64,000 nucleotides of DNA from Psychrobacillus sp. OK028 (lineage in GTDB: Bacteria > Bacillota > Bacilli > Bacillales_A > Planococcaceae), in NCBI RefSeq assembly GCF_900103605.1, contig NZ_FNHY01000002.1, forward strand, positions 62,001-126,000, in the 5' to 3' direction. The stretch's first letter is position 1. Each line of letters opens with the position of its first letter. The notes below the pieces were generated by a model. The model searched no databases. It was given only the letters and a program-made list of their open reading frames with translations, and had not been told where the DNA came from. Positions 27,804 to 36,310 of the stretch are shown here, piece after piece. The translations under genes and the position numbers were made by a program.

Positions 27804-28244
27804 TTGAAAATAGATTACCTTATATTTAATTCATTACCCGATGCAGCTATATTAGATTGCATTGTAGAGTTACATAAAGATATTTTTGGCACTTCCGATG
27901 ATTTAATTAACAACATAGCAACTAAACCTCGGTTATTATGTATTACTGCCACGAGTGGTGCAAAAGTTATTGGATATAAGATTGGTTATGCTTTAGACAA
28001 TGATAAATTTTATAGTTGGTTAGGCGGGGTGGATACTAATTTTCGAAAATTTGGTGTAGGGTCAACGTTAATGGAGAAGCAACATCAATATTTAAAAGAA
28101 CAAGGCTATAGTGTCGTACAAACAAAAACAATGAATAAGTGGCGAAGTATGTTAGTTTTGAATATAAAAAATGGCTTTGATGTCATTGGTACATATACGG
28201 ATAAAAAAGGATTACATAAAATTATTCTTGAAAAAGATTTATAA
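27804..28244 (+). CDS. GNAT-family N-acetyltransferase
   Basis: A 146-residue GNAT fold. The acetyl-CoA loop is VDTNFRKFGVGSTLMEKQH (about 76-94), followed by a helix and the usual NGFDVIGTY beta strand near the C-terminus. TTG is the start, with AGGAGG upstream. The substrate is unknown. It is the first of four small, separately initiated enzyme genes (27804-30137) between the lyase and the GAF/hisJ pair. Confidence 0.8.
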   Translation: MKIDYLIFNSLPDAAILDCIVELHKDIFGTSDDLINNIATKPRLLCITATSGAKVIGYKIGYALDNDKFYSWLGGVDTNFRKFGVGSTLMEKQHQYLKEQGYSVVQTKTMNKWRSMLVLNIKNGFDVIGTYTDKKGLHKIILEKDL

Positions 28245-28414
28245 AATTTGCATACGTAATATTATTTCAGTTGCTTCTGTTTTTATTGTTCTATTTTTAG
28301 TTACTTGGCTTGAACTATTTAGGTTATTCGAATAATTACTTGGCTTAAAAATATTACTTAACAAAGAGATGCAATGATCTAAAATTATTAGATGATCTTT
28401 TCAAGGAGGAGGTT

Positions 28415-28978
28415 ATGATGAAAAAGTTTGTTTTTATATTTGGACCACAAGCAGTTGGGAAAATGACTGTCGGACATGAATTAGCAAAGGTAACTGGTCT
28501 AAAATTATTTCATAATCATATGACTATTGATTTATTAGAGCCGCTATTTGGATATAGTCCGGAAATGTGGAGATTAACACATCTATTTCGACAGGAAATA
28601 TTTAATTCATTTTCAAAAAGTGATAATTATGGAATGATTTTTACTAAGGTATGGTATTTTGATAAAAAAGAAGACTGGCATGAAATAGAAAATATTTGTC
28701 AAACTGTCGTTTCTCAGGGGGCAGACATTTATTTTATAGAATTAGAAGCTAAAGTTGAGGAAAGGTTAAAACGAAATAAGACACCACATAGACTTGAACA
28801 TAAACCGACTAAAAGAAACATTAAACAATCTGAACAACATTTACTTGATACACTAGTAAGTAGTAGGTTAAATTCTTATGAGAATGAAATTGAAAAAGAA
28901 AATTATTTAAGAATAGATAATACATACTTGAGTGCCGAAGTAGTCGCCAAAATAATAATAAAAGAGTTTCAATTATAG
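28415..28978 (+). CDS. P-loop kinase-like nucleotide-binding protein
   Basis: A 187-residue P-loop protein of the shikimate-kinase/AAA type. The Walker A is FGPQAVGKMTVG near residue 10, followed by HNHMTIDLLEPLFG. A lid-like basic helix occurs near VEERLKRNKTPHRLEHKPTKR. Substrate unknown; automated labels such as shikimate kinase would not be supported, because the shikimate-binding motifs are absent. AGGAGG lies before two adjacent ATGs (28415 and 28418). The gap 28245-28414 before it shows no gene. Confidence 0.75.
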   Translation: MMKKFVFIFGPQAVGKMTVGHELAKVTGLKLFHNHMTIDLLEPLFGYSPEMWRLTHLFRQEIFNSFSKSDNYGMIFTKVWYFDKKEDWHEIENICQTVVSQGADIYFIELEAKVEERLKRNKTPHRLEHKPTKRNIKQSEQHLLDTLVSSRLNSYENEIEKENYLRIDNTYLSAEVVAKIIIKEFQL

Positions 28979-29016
28979 TTTTAAGTTCAATAAACTATTT
29001 TAAAGGAGAGAACATT

Positions 29017-29541
29017 TTGAAGAAAGTAGCACTATTAGTAATTGATGTTCAAAATGGAATGTTTCCAGAAGGTGAGGAAGTATTCAAGGGGGAAAGGCTC
29101 CTTCGAAATATAAATGAACTGTTAACTCGAGCAAGGGCTATTGAAATACCGGTTGTTTACGTGCAGCATAATGAGCCCATAGGGAAACAATTAGAGTATG
29201 GTACAAATCCATGGAAAATTCATTCTTCCATTGCACCACAAAATCAAGATATTATCATTCAAAAAACAACCCCAGATTCATTTTTTAATACCACTTTACA
29301 CGATGAACTGAAAAAACAAGAAATTGAACATTTAATCATTGCTGGTATTCAAACAGAACTATGTGTTGACACCACATGTAGAAGAGCATTTAGTCTGGGA
29401 TATAAAGTAACTTTAGTTTCAGATGGGCATAGTACGTGGGATTCCGGGGAACTAACCGCAGAGCAGATTATTAACCACCACAATAGTCTCTTACGCTGGT
29501 TTGCTGATATTTATCCAAGTAAAGACATTAAGTTCCATTAG
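29017..29541 (+). CDS. Isochorismatase-family cysteine hydrolase
   Basis: A 174-residue member of the isochorismatase/nicotinamidase-like family. The triad is visible: Asp in LLVIDVQNGMF (near 9), Lys in IIQKTTPDSFF (near 87) and Cys in GIQTELCVDTTCR (near 114). No metal-site motif of true nicotinamidases (DxHxxxH) is seen, so it is a generic amide or ester hydrolase. TTG is the start, with AAAGGAGAG upstream. A gene for a phosphoglycerate-mutase-like protein follows about 30 bases later, so the two may be cotranscribed. Confidence 0.82.
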   Translation: MKKVALLVIDVQNGMFPEGEEVFKGERLLRNINELLTRARAIEIPVVYVQHNEPIGKQLEYGTNPWKIHSSIAPQNQDIIIQKTTPDSFFNTTLHDELKKQEIEHLIIAGIQTELCVDTTCRRAFSLGYKVTLVSDGHSTWDSGELTAEQIINHHNSLLRWFADIYPSKDIKFH

Positions 29542-29573
29542 TAATGTTAGAAATCAAAGTAAGGAGTTTTTTT

Positions 29574-30137
29574 ATGGAGATTTCATTGATAAGACATGGG
29601 AAATCACAATTGATTGAAAGCGATAGAATAACTTTTGCTGAGTTTAAGAAGTGGGTTGAAAAATATGACTTTAACGGGGTGTTTGAAGAATCTACATACC
29701 CTTTAGAGACCATAGAAAAAGTAGCAGCTGCAAAGGTTGTTGTTACAAGTGATTTAAACAGATCTGTTGTGTCAGCAAGGTTATTAAATCCTAAAACTAA
29801 AACAATTTCCGACCCTATATTTAGAGAAACAGAATTACCTATCCATACAACAATCGTATTTAGAGTAAAATTAAAGCCAAATACCTGGGCAGTAATTTTA
29901 AGACTAATATGGTTAAGTGGCTACTCTAACAAAAGCGAATCTTTGAGTGATGCGAAATTGAGGGCAAAAAAGGCTGCACAACAACTAATTGTTTATGCCA
30001 ATGAACATAAATCAATAGCTTTAGTTGGTCATGGTTTTTTTAATATATTAATCGCCAAGGAATTAAAGAGATTGGGTTGGAAAGGTAAAAGAAAAGCTGG
30101 TGCAAAACATTGGAATTGTACCACATATTCCTCTTGA
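29574..30137 (+). CDS. Histidine-phosphatase (phosphoglycerate-mutase-like) family protein
   Basis: A 187-residue histidine phosphatase. The phospho-acceptor motif is ISLIRHGKSQ (residues 3-12, RHG) and the second catalytic histidine is in SIALVGHGFFN. A conserved arginine occurs in VVTSDLNRSVVSARLL. It is divergent from cofactor-dependent mutases, so a phosphatase with unknown substrate is likelier. The frame starts at 29544, but the ATG at 29574 follows AAGGAG at 29561-29566 and begins the conserved strand. Confidence 0.8.
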   Translation: MEISLIRHGKSQLIESDRITFAEFKKWVEKYDFNGVFEESTYPLETIEKVAAAKVVVTSDLNRSVVSARLLNPKTKTISDPIFRETELPIHTTIVFRVKLKPNTWAVILRLIWLSGYSNKSESLSDAKLRAKKAAQQLIVYANEHKSIALVGHGFFNILIAKELKRLGWKGKRKAGAKHWNCTTYSS

Positions 30138-30181
30138 ACTTAACAGGTAAACAAATGATGTGATAGTTCAAGTAGAAAAAA

Positions 30182-30215
30182 GGAAAAGGACCCAACTGAG
30201 TAGGGTCCTTTTGAA
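30182..30215. terminator. Bidirectional terminator between converging genes
   Basis: AAAAGGACCC (30184-30193) pairs with GGGTCCTTTT (30203-30212). Confidence 0.85.
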
Positions 30216-30235
30216 AATTGAATATTATAGATTTT

Positions 30236-30715
30236 TTAAATATGCTTCACTAATACTTCAATAAATTGCTCTAAACCTTCCGCATCCTGCTCAGAGAAAC
30301 GTTCTTTGATGGGACTATCGATATCCAAAACCCCTACGAGCTCACCATCTTTTACAATTGGAACAACTATTTCAGATTGGGATGCTGCATCACATGCAAT
30401 ATGCCCAGGAAAAGCATGTACATCAGGAACAATAACAGTTTGTTGTTTTGAAGCAGCTGCTCCGCAGACACCTTTACTTAAGGGAATTCTTACACATGCA
30501 GGTAGTCCCTGGAACGGTCCTAGTACTAGCTCACCATCCTCCATTAAATAAAACCCTACCCAGTTAATTTGATCAAAAAATTGATTTAATAATGCGGATG
30601 CATTACTAAAATTGGCAATTGCATTTGCCTCCCCAGTTAAAAGAGCGTCTAGTTGTTTGGATAGCATATTGTAATTAGCTGTTAAATCTTCTGAGTATGC
30701 TGATTTTGTGAACAT
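30236..30715 (-). CDS. Free methionine-(R)-sulfoxide reductase, GAF-domain type
   Basis: Single GAF domain of about 159 residues that reduces free methionine-R-sulfoxide using thiols. The family cysteines are present: LPACVRIPLSKGVCGAAA and GHIACDAASQSEIVVP, with GVLDIDSP near the end. It corresponds to B. subtilis YtsP. An ATG exists at 30730, but it has no ribosome site; GGAGA inside that stretch points to the ATG at 30715. It lies 16 bases after hisJ on the same strand, so the two are probably one operon. Confidence 0.88.
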   Translation of the reverse strand: MFTKSAYSEDLTANYNMLSKQLDALLTGEANAIANFSNASALLNQFFDQINWVGFYLMEDGELVLGPFQGLPACVRIPLSKGVCGAAASKQQTVIVPDVHAFPGHIACDAASQSEIVVPIVKDGELVGVLDIDSPIKERFSEQDAEGLEQFIEVLVKHI

Positions 30716-30731
30716 ATTTATTGTCTCCATT

Positions 30732-31529
30732 CTATAGTAAAGTACTTATTTCATTGTAAGACTGATGTAGATCTTTTGCCTGATGTGCGTCTGAACCAAA
30801 TACAAGTGGAATCTCGAGTTCCTTCGCTAGCTTTATATAAGAAGGCGGAGGATAACTTTCTAAACAATAAGGCTTAGCTAATCCCGCACTATTTACGTCA
30901 AGCTCTAGTTGCTGATGTTTGATTTCGTTCAAAATAGCTACTATATCTTCATGGTCATGCACTTCCTCGGTAAAGGCATGCTGGAATTTATGCACTAACG
31001 TTATATGACCAATTCTTTTTGGTTTAAAATTACCAAGATTACTCGTTATTGAATCTGTCAGTGTTTTATAATACAATTTATAAACAGACATTGGGTTTCC
31101 AAGTCGATCGACGAATTCTAAAAACGTAGTTTTAGAAAAGTCGATGCAAGTATAATCATTTTCGTACTTTAAGAAATGAACAGATAAAATAGAGTCATCT
31201 AAGTATTTTCCATATGTATTTAAGAACGAAGTAGTTATTTGTTCAAATCCAGTGATAAAATCTACTTCTAAGCCTGTAGAAATAACAATATCTTTGTTAT
31301 ATTCTTTTTTCAACTTTTCTAACTCGGAAATATAAGATTCCAATTGGTCTATGCTCATTCCACTGTCCTTATCAGGTGTTGGGTCTATAAAACCTATAGG
31401 TAAGGGTGCGTGCTCCGTAAAGGTAATTGCCTGAAACCCACGTTTAATCGCTTTTTCAATATACATATGAAAAGAATCATTCGTCCCATGTGGGCAATAG
31501 GGTGTGTGGATATGACCATCTTTTTTCAA
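30732..31529 (-). CDS. hisJ: Histidinol-phosphatase, PHP family
   Basis: Removes phosphate from histidinol-phosphate, the penultimate step of histidine synthesis. The PHP metal motifs are visible: KDGHIHTPYCPHG at the start, FTEHAPLP, GLEVDFI, DSILSVHFL and VFGSDAHQA near the end. It has about 265 residues, like B. subtilis HisJ (YtvP). The open frame runs to 31619, but AGGAGGCTG followed by TTG at 31529 gives the natural start (MKKDGHIH). Other his genes are not adjacent, as in B. subtilis. Confidence 0.9.
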   Translation of the reverse strand: MKKDGHIHTPYCPHGTNDSFHMYIEKAIKRGFQAITFTEHAPLPIGFIDPTPDKDSGMSIDQLESYISELEKLKKEYNKDIVISTGLEVDFITGFEQITTSFLNTYGKYLDDSILSVHFLKYENDYTCIDFSKTTFLEFVDRLGNPMSVYKLYYKTLTDSITSNLGNFKPKRIGHITLVHKFQHAFTEEVHDHEDIVAILNEIKHQQLELDVNSAGLAKPYCLESYPPPSYIKLAKELEIPLVFGSDAHQAKDLHQSYNEISTLL

Positions 31530-31679
31530 AAAAATCAGCCTCCTCATTATTAAAATATAATTTTTAAAAAGAATTAATTGTTTTTCTCTTGTTTTATGAA
31601 ACAATAACATAAAAAGCATGGTAAGATATAGAGTAGCTTTGGAAATAGAACTTTTTGAATTTGGAACAGGGGGCTTACG

Positions 31680-33380
31680 ATGAAGTATATCATCCCAGCA
31701 GTCATTATACTTTTAGTAATTGCGATTTTTGCATTTATCATACGACGAAAACATAACGCTGAAATAGAGAGATTAGAGCATGAGAAACATCAAATTCAAA
31801 ACAAACCAATTTTAGAAGAAATGACAAAAGTGAAACAGCTTAATATGAATGGTCAAACCGAGGAAATGTTTGAAAGATGGAGAAATACATGGACAGAGGT
31901 AATGGATGTACATATGCCAAAAATCGATGTCCTTTTATTTGACGCGGAAGAAAGTGTTGACCGATTTATATTCCCAAAAGCAACGAAAATTGAAAAGGAA
32001 ATTCAAATTTTAATTTCTCTTTGTGACAAGAAAATGTCAGGAATTTTAACAGAACTTGAGGAACTAATCGGTAGCGAAGAAAAAAATCGTATCGAGATGG
32101 AGCAACTAAAGGAACAGCATCGTGCAGCAAGAAAAACACTTCTTGCCCATCAGCATTCCTTTGGAGAAGCAGTGAAGGCGTTGGAGCAAAAGTTAGAATC
32201 CTTCATTCCACAGTTTGAGGAATTTGATCGATTAACAGATTCAGGAAATTATTTGAGTGCTCGTGAATTGGTAATCACTGTTCAGGATGATGGCCAAAAG
32301 TTTTTCCCTAAATTGCATGATATCCCTACAGTGCTATCCGAAATTCAACATAAAATCCCAGCTATAATTCATGAATTGCGAAATGGGCAAAAAGAAATGG
32401 AAGAGAGCTCATATTATTTACAGCATCTCGAGATGAATCAAAAATTAGATTCCATAGAAGCAGAGCTCGTGGAACTAAAACAAGCAATCATTGATCTAAA
32501 CGTTGGTAAAACAATTATTAGAGTGGAAGAGTTAAAAGATGAGTTAGACACTTTCTATGATTTATTGGAAAAAGAAGTGCTTGCTAAAAAATATGTGGAC
32601 CAATATAAAGAACAAACTGGTACACGTTTACGTGAAGTGACATCTGTGACTCGTGCTGTCAGTGAAGAAGCTTCATATGTACAACAGAGTTATCGTCTTC
32701 CTGAAAAAGAAGCGGAAATTCCACAAAGCTGCCTAAAAGAGCTGGAAGAATTAGAGAAAAAATTTGAATTGCTTTCTAGCAGAGTTGAGGAAGAACAATC
32801 TGCATACTCAAGTCTGCAGGATGATTTGAATGAAATAGCTGAAGAAATAGATCGGCTTTACGAAGAACAGGATCGATTTGCAAATCGCCTGAAAAACCTT
32901 CGCATCGATGAAAATAGTGCACGGGAAAAATTAGATGAGCTGAAAGATATGTTACATGAAACAGATCGTATGTTACAAAAAGCCAATATTCCTGGAATTC
33001 CGGAGGATATGGATGTTCGTTTAGAAGAAGCCGAGGAGCATATTTATGTGGCTATGCAAAGCCTCCAGGAAGTACCTTTAAATATGTCACTAGTAGATAA
33101 TTATTTAGAAAAAGCCGAGGCATGTATGGAGGAAGTACATAAGAGAGCGAAAGAAATGCTTGAGAATGTGTTACTCACAGAAAAAATTATTCAGTACGGC
33201 AATCGCTACCGTGCAAGTCACCCACAAGTTCATGCACGTCTAATAGAAGCCGAGGAAGCATTTAGACAATTGCGTTATGCGAAGGCATTAGAGGATGCAG
33301 CGACAGCAGTGGAAGAGGTAGAGCCGGGAGCTTTAAAGAAAATTGATTCATTAGTGAAAGAAGACGCTTGGCGTACATAA
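31680..33380 (+). CDS. ezrA: Septation ring formation regulator EzrA
   Basis: Membrane-anchored negative regulator of FtsZ ring assembly. One N-terminal membrane helix (residues 2-22, IIPAVIILLVIAIFAFII) is followed by a basic patch and about 540 residues of long spectrin-like coiled coils. Its 566 residues match the family (B. subtilis 562). GGGGGC lies just before the ATG. It is followed by a terminator and nifZ-thiI, the usual Bacillus arrangement. Confidence 0.95.
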   Translation: MKYIIPAVIILLVIAIFAFIIRRKHNAEIERLEHEKHQIQNKPILEEMTKVKQLNMNGQTEEMFERWRNTWTEVMDVHMPKIDVLLFDAEESVDRFIFPKATKIEKEIQILISLCDKKMSGILTELEELIGSEEKNRIEMEQLKEQHRAARKTLLAHQHSFGEAVKALEQKLESFIPQFEEFDRLTDSGNYLSARELVITVQDDGQKFFPKLHDIPTVLSEIQHKIPAIIHELRNGQKEMEESSYYLQHLEMNQKLDSIEAELVELKQAIIDLNVGKTIIRVEELKDELDTFYDLLEKEVLAKKYVDQYKEQTGTRLREVTSVTRAVSEEASYVQQSYRLPEKEAEIPQSCLKELEELEKKFELLSSRVEEEQSAYSSLQDDLNEIAEEIDRLYEEQDRFANRLKNLRIDENSAREKLDELKDMLHETDRMLQKANIPGIPEDMDVRLEEAEEHIYVAMQSLQEVPLNMSLVDNYLEKAEACMEEVHKRAKEMLENVLLTEKIIQYGNRYRASHPQVHARLIEAEEAFRQLRYAKALEDAATAVEEVEPGALKKIDSLVKEDAWRT

Positions 33381-33399
33381 ACTTATTTGTATACAAACG

Positions 33400-33432
33400 T
33401 AAACCACCTCACTTTAGTGACGGTGGTTTTTT
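33400..33432 (+). terminator. Terminator after ezrA
   Basis: AAACCACC (33401-33408) pairs with GGTGGTTT (33422-33429), with inner TCACT/AGTGA, then a T run. Confidence 0.85.
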
Positions 33433-33455
33433 TCCGAAAAGGAGCGATAAGGAAA

Positions 33456-34589
33456 ATGATTTATTTTGATAATAGTGCGACGACAAAAGTACACCCAGAG
33501 GTGCTTAATACTTTTGTAACCGTCAATGAAAAATTTTGGGCAAATCCAGCTTCCATTCATACGTTTGGACATCAGACAAATGAATTGTTACAATCTGCTA
33601 GAGAGCAAATTGCAAATATCCTGAAAACCTCAAGTGATAAAGTATATTTTACATCAGGTGGAACAGAGTCCAACAACTTAGCAATCTTTGGTCTAGCCTT
33701 AAAATATAAGCATCGAGGGAAGCATGTATTAATTTCCGAAATTGAGCATCCTTCAATTATAGAAGCCGCTAAAAAATTAATGGATCAAGGATTTGAAGTA
33801 GAGTGGATTCCTGTAGACACGGAAGGAATCATTTTGTTAGATTCTGTGAAAAAACTTCTTCGCGATGATACTGTATTAGTCAGTGTTATGCATGTAAATA
33901 ACGAAACAGGTGCAATACAACCAATAGAAGATCTTTCTAAAATTGTAAGAGAACAAAGCAGAGCGCTTCTTCATATTGATGCTGTTCAAAGTTTTGGGAA
34001 AATACGAGTTGATTTTCAGCAACTTGAAGTTGATGCTATTACGATCTCTTCTCATAAAATACATGGGTTAAAAGGCTCCGGTATACTTGCATTAAAAAAT
34101 TTTATCGAAATAGAACCGATATTATACGGCGGGGGGCAGGAATCAGGTATTCGCAGTGGTACAACCTCTGTACCTTTGGCTGTTTCAACAGCGAAAGCAA
34201 TGAGACTTGCAATGGAAGATTTAGATGGGAAATTCGTAAATTTACAAAGCCTTTCAGATGATTTAGTAGATTATTTGCAGTCTTTTCCAAATGTAAAAAT
34301 TGTGTCTTCGGCTAAGAAAGCTCCTCATATAATTTCATTTTCGGTGCGAAAAATTAAAGGAGAAGTGCTGATTAATGCATTGCAGCAACAAGGAATAATC
34401 GTTTCCACTAGTAGTGCCTGCTCCTCAAAGCAAACGAAAACAAGTCATGTGCTAAAGGCTATGCATATTTCAGATGATTATATAAAAGGCGTATTGCGAG
34501 TAAGCTTTAGTACCACTAACACCCAACAAGAGCTAGAGCAATTTAAAAAAGTATTCAAGCGTGTTATGAATGTTATTAAAGGAGATTAA
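33456..34589 (+). CDS. nifZ: NifS-like cysteine desulfurase partner of ThiI
   Basis: PLP enzyme that takes sulfur from cysteine and passes it to ThiI for 4-thiouridine at tRNA position 8. It starts MIYFDNSATTKVHPEV, has FTSGGTESNNLAIFG, the PLP lysine in ISSHKIHGLKGSG, GGGQESGIRSGT, and the loop cysteine in STSSACSSKQTK. It has 377 residues. The open frame starts 23 residues earlier, inside the ezrA terminator; the ATG at 33456 with AAGGA upstream is the start. It lies six bases before thiI, so the pair is an operon. Confidence 0.93.
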   Translation: MIYFDNSATTKVHPEVLNTFVTVNEKFWANPASIHTFGHQTNELLQSAREQIANILKTSSDKVYFTSGGTESNNLAIFGLALKYKHRGKHVLISEIEHPSIIEAAKKLMDQGFEVEWIPVDTEGIILLDSVKKLLRDDTVLVSVMHVNNETGAIQPIEDLSKIVREQSRALLHIDAVQSFGKIRVDFQQLEVDAITISSHKIHGLKGSGILALKNFIEIEPILYGGGQESGIRSGTTSVPLAVSTAKAMRLAMEDLDGKFVNLQSLSDDLVDYLQSFPNVKIVSSAKKAPHIISFSVRKIKGEVLINALQQQGIIVSTSSACSSKQTKTSHVLKAMHISDDYIKGVLRVSFSTTNTQQELEQFKKVFKRVMNVIKGD

Positions 34590-34595
34590 AAAAGT

Positions 34596-35798
34596 ATGAA
34601 ATGGGAAAAAATATTAGTACGTTATGGGGAATTATCCACTAAAGGAAGAAATAGAAAGCAATTTATATCGCATTTACGTAATAATATTAGGTTTTCTTTT
34701 GTAGATTTGCCTAATATTAAAATTCAGGCTGAAAGAGATCGTATGTTTTTAACGTCATCGGATGATTCGGAAATAGATGCGTTAATAGAAAGACTTCCTA
34801 AAATATTCGGTATCCAATCTTTCAGCCCTGTAGCATCCTGTTCAAAGGATTTAGAAGATATTCAAGCAACTGCACTTCAAATTATGGACAGCTTAGATAA
34901 CCATGAGAAAACGTTTCGTGTTACTGTAAAACGTTCTGATAAATTTTTCCCATTGGACACATATGAGCTACAAAGCTTGGTAGCGAGTAATGTATTAAGA
35001 AAATACTCAACACTGAAAGTTCAAATGAAAAAACCAGAAATTGACCTACGAATTGAAGTATTAAATGATGCTGTATATATGATGGCGCAAGTAATTCCTG
35101 GAGCAGGAGGAATGCCTCTAGGTTCAAATGGTCGTTCTTTATTAATGTTATCTGGTGGAATTGACAGCCCGGTTGCTGGATATATGCTTTTGAAGCGAGG
35201 AGTTCGTCTAGATGCGATTCATTTTCATAGTCCTCCATTTACAAGTGAACGTTCAAAGGAGAAAGTAATGGATCTTGCTAATCAGTTAAGCCATTTTGGA
35301 GCGACGGTAAGATTACATGTTATACCTTTCACAGATATACAACAAAGTATACAGGCTCAAATTCCTGAAAATGTATCAATGACTACTACTAGACGGTTAA
35401 TGATGAAAATTGCTGATCTTGTTCGTGAGGAAATAGGAGCTTTAGGAATTGTGACTGGCGAAAGCTTAGGCCAAGTAGCAAGTCAAACGTTAGAAAGTTT
35501 AACAGCGATTAATGCGGTAACATCAACTCCAATTTTTAGACCGCTAATCTCTATGGATAAGTTAGATATTATAGATATTGCCCGGGAAATCGGCACGTAT
35601 GAAACGTCTATCTTGCCTTATGAAGACTGCTGTACAATCTTTACACCATCTTGTCCGAAAACAAAACCAAAGCTAGAGAAAGTCGAGTACTACGAAAGCT
35701 TTAAAGATTTTGATGAATTAATAACAGAAGCTGTACAAAATAGAGAGGTTCTGTCATTTCCAATGAAAAAGTCAAATGACTTCTTAAATCTTCTTTAA
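34596..35798 (+). CDS. thiI: tRNA 4-thiouridine sulfurtransferase ThiI
   Basis: Adenylates U8 of tRNA and transfers sulfur to it. The N-terminal ferredoxin-like/THUMP region covers about 1-165 (KWEKILVRYGELSTKGRNRK). The PP-loop is LMLSGGIDSPVAGYML (near 184-199), followed by TRRLMMKIAD and a family cysteine pair region DCCTIFTPSCPKTKP. It has 400 residues, like B. subtilis ThiI, which also lacks the E. coli rhodanese domain. It is cotranscribed with nifZ. Confidence 0.95.
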   Translation: MKWEKILVRYGELSTKGRNRKQFISHLRNNIRFSFVDLPNIKIQAERDRMFLTSSDDSEIDALIERLPKIFGIQSFSPVASCSKDLEDIQATALQIMDSLDNHEKTFRVTVKRSDKFFPLDTYELQSLVASNVLRKYSTLKVQMKKPEIDLRIEVLNDAVYMMAQVIPGAGGMPLGSNGRSLLMLSGGIDSPVAGYMLLKRGVRLDAIHFHSPPFTSERSKEKVMDLANQLSHFGATVRLHVIPFTDIQQSIQAQIPENVSMTTTRRLMMKIADLVREEIGALGIVTGESLGQVASQTLESLTAINAVTSTPIFRPLISMDKLDIIDIAREIGTYETSILPYEDCCTIFTPSCPKTKPKLEKVEYYESFKDFDELITEAVQNREVLSFPMKKSNDFLNLL

Positions 35799-35829
35799 TA
35801 AATAGAAATAATTACCTTTTCTTCTCTGT

Positions 35830-35858
35830 GTATGAATTAGATGAAAATGAACATTCTA
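35830..35858 (+). promoter_or_regulatory. Sigma-G-type promoter of the SASP gene
   Basis: GTATG (35830-35834), a 17-base spacer, then CATTCTA (35852-35858), close to the sigma-G pattern GHATR-N18-CATWHTA. It lies 22 bases before the SASP start; alpha/beta SASP genes are classic forespore sigma-G targets. Confidence 0.7.
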
Positions 35859-35880
35859 ATTTCACAAGGAGGTGAGGAAC

Positions 35881-36084
35881 ATGCCAAACAACAACAGCTC
35901 AAACCAACTTCTAGTACCTGGTGTAAGACAAGCTCTAGATCAAATGAAATATGAAATTGCACAAGAGTTTGGAGTACAACTTGGTGGAGAAGCATCATCG
36001 CGTGCCAACGGATCCGTAGGCGGAGAAATTACTAAGCGATTGGTTGCTCAAGCCCAACAACAAATGAACGGATATCAAAAATAA
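35881..36084 (+). CDS. Alpha/beta-type small acid-soluble spore protein
   Basis: A 67-residue spore DNA-binding protein that saturates forespore DNA and protects it from UV and heat. It has [19 protein letters not shown], containing the germination-protease cleavage region E-IA, and [18 protein letters not shown], the second conserved block. AGGAGGTGA precedes the ATG at 35881; the frame's earlier start is inside that site. It is placed after thiI, as sspA is in B. subtilis, but the exact ssp letter cannot be told from sequence alone. Confidence 0.93.
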   Translation: MPNNNSSNQLLVPGVRQALDQMKYEIAQEFGVQLGGEASSRANGSVGGEITKRLVAQAQQQMNGYQK

Positions 36085-36094
36085 GTAAAGACGA

Positions 36095-36175
36095 AAAACT
36101 GGTAGCTCTCGCTGCCGGTTTTTCTTATTTAAATGTGGGTGGCATATGCTGCCGGTTTCTTTTTTTAAAAGATAA
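36095..36175 (+). terminator. Two hairpins in tandem after the SASP gene
   Basis: AAAACTGGTAGC pairs with GCTGCCGGTTTT (36097-36123). About 25 bases later GGTGGCA/TGCTGCC is followed by GGTTTC and seven T. Both right arms share GCTGCCGGTTT, so the second looks like a partial duplicate of the first. Confidence 0.65.
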
Positions 36176-36310
36176 TGCACCAAGACATGTATGTTTTTTA
36201 AAAATTGATGAAATATGTAATATACTAATATAATGTCTGAAAGTTTGAATTTTATTTTACTAAAAGAGATGATTTTCCTTTATAATTAGAAAGTAAAAGG
36301 AGGAAGTCAA

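Noticed and set aside
28415-28978. Shikimate kinase label for the P-loop protein
   Set aside because: Only the nucleotide-binding loop is shared; substrate-binding motifs of shikimate kinase are missing.
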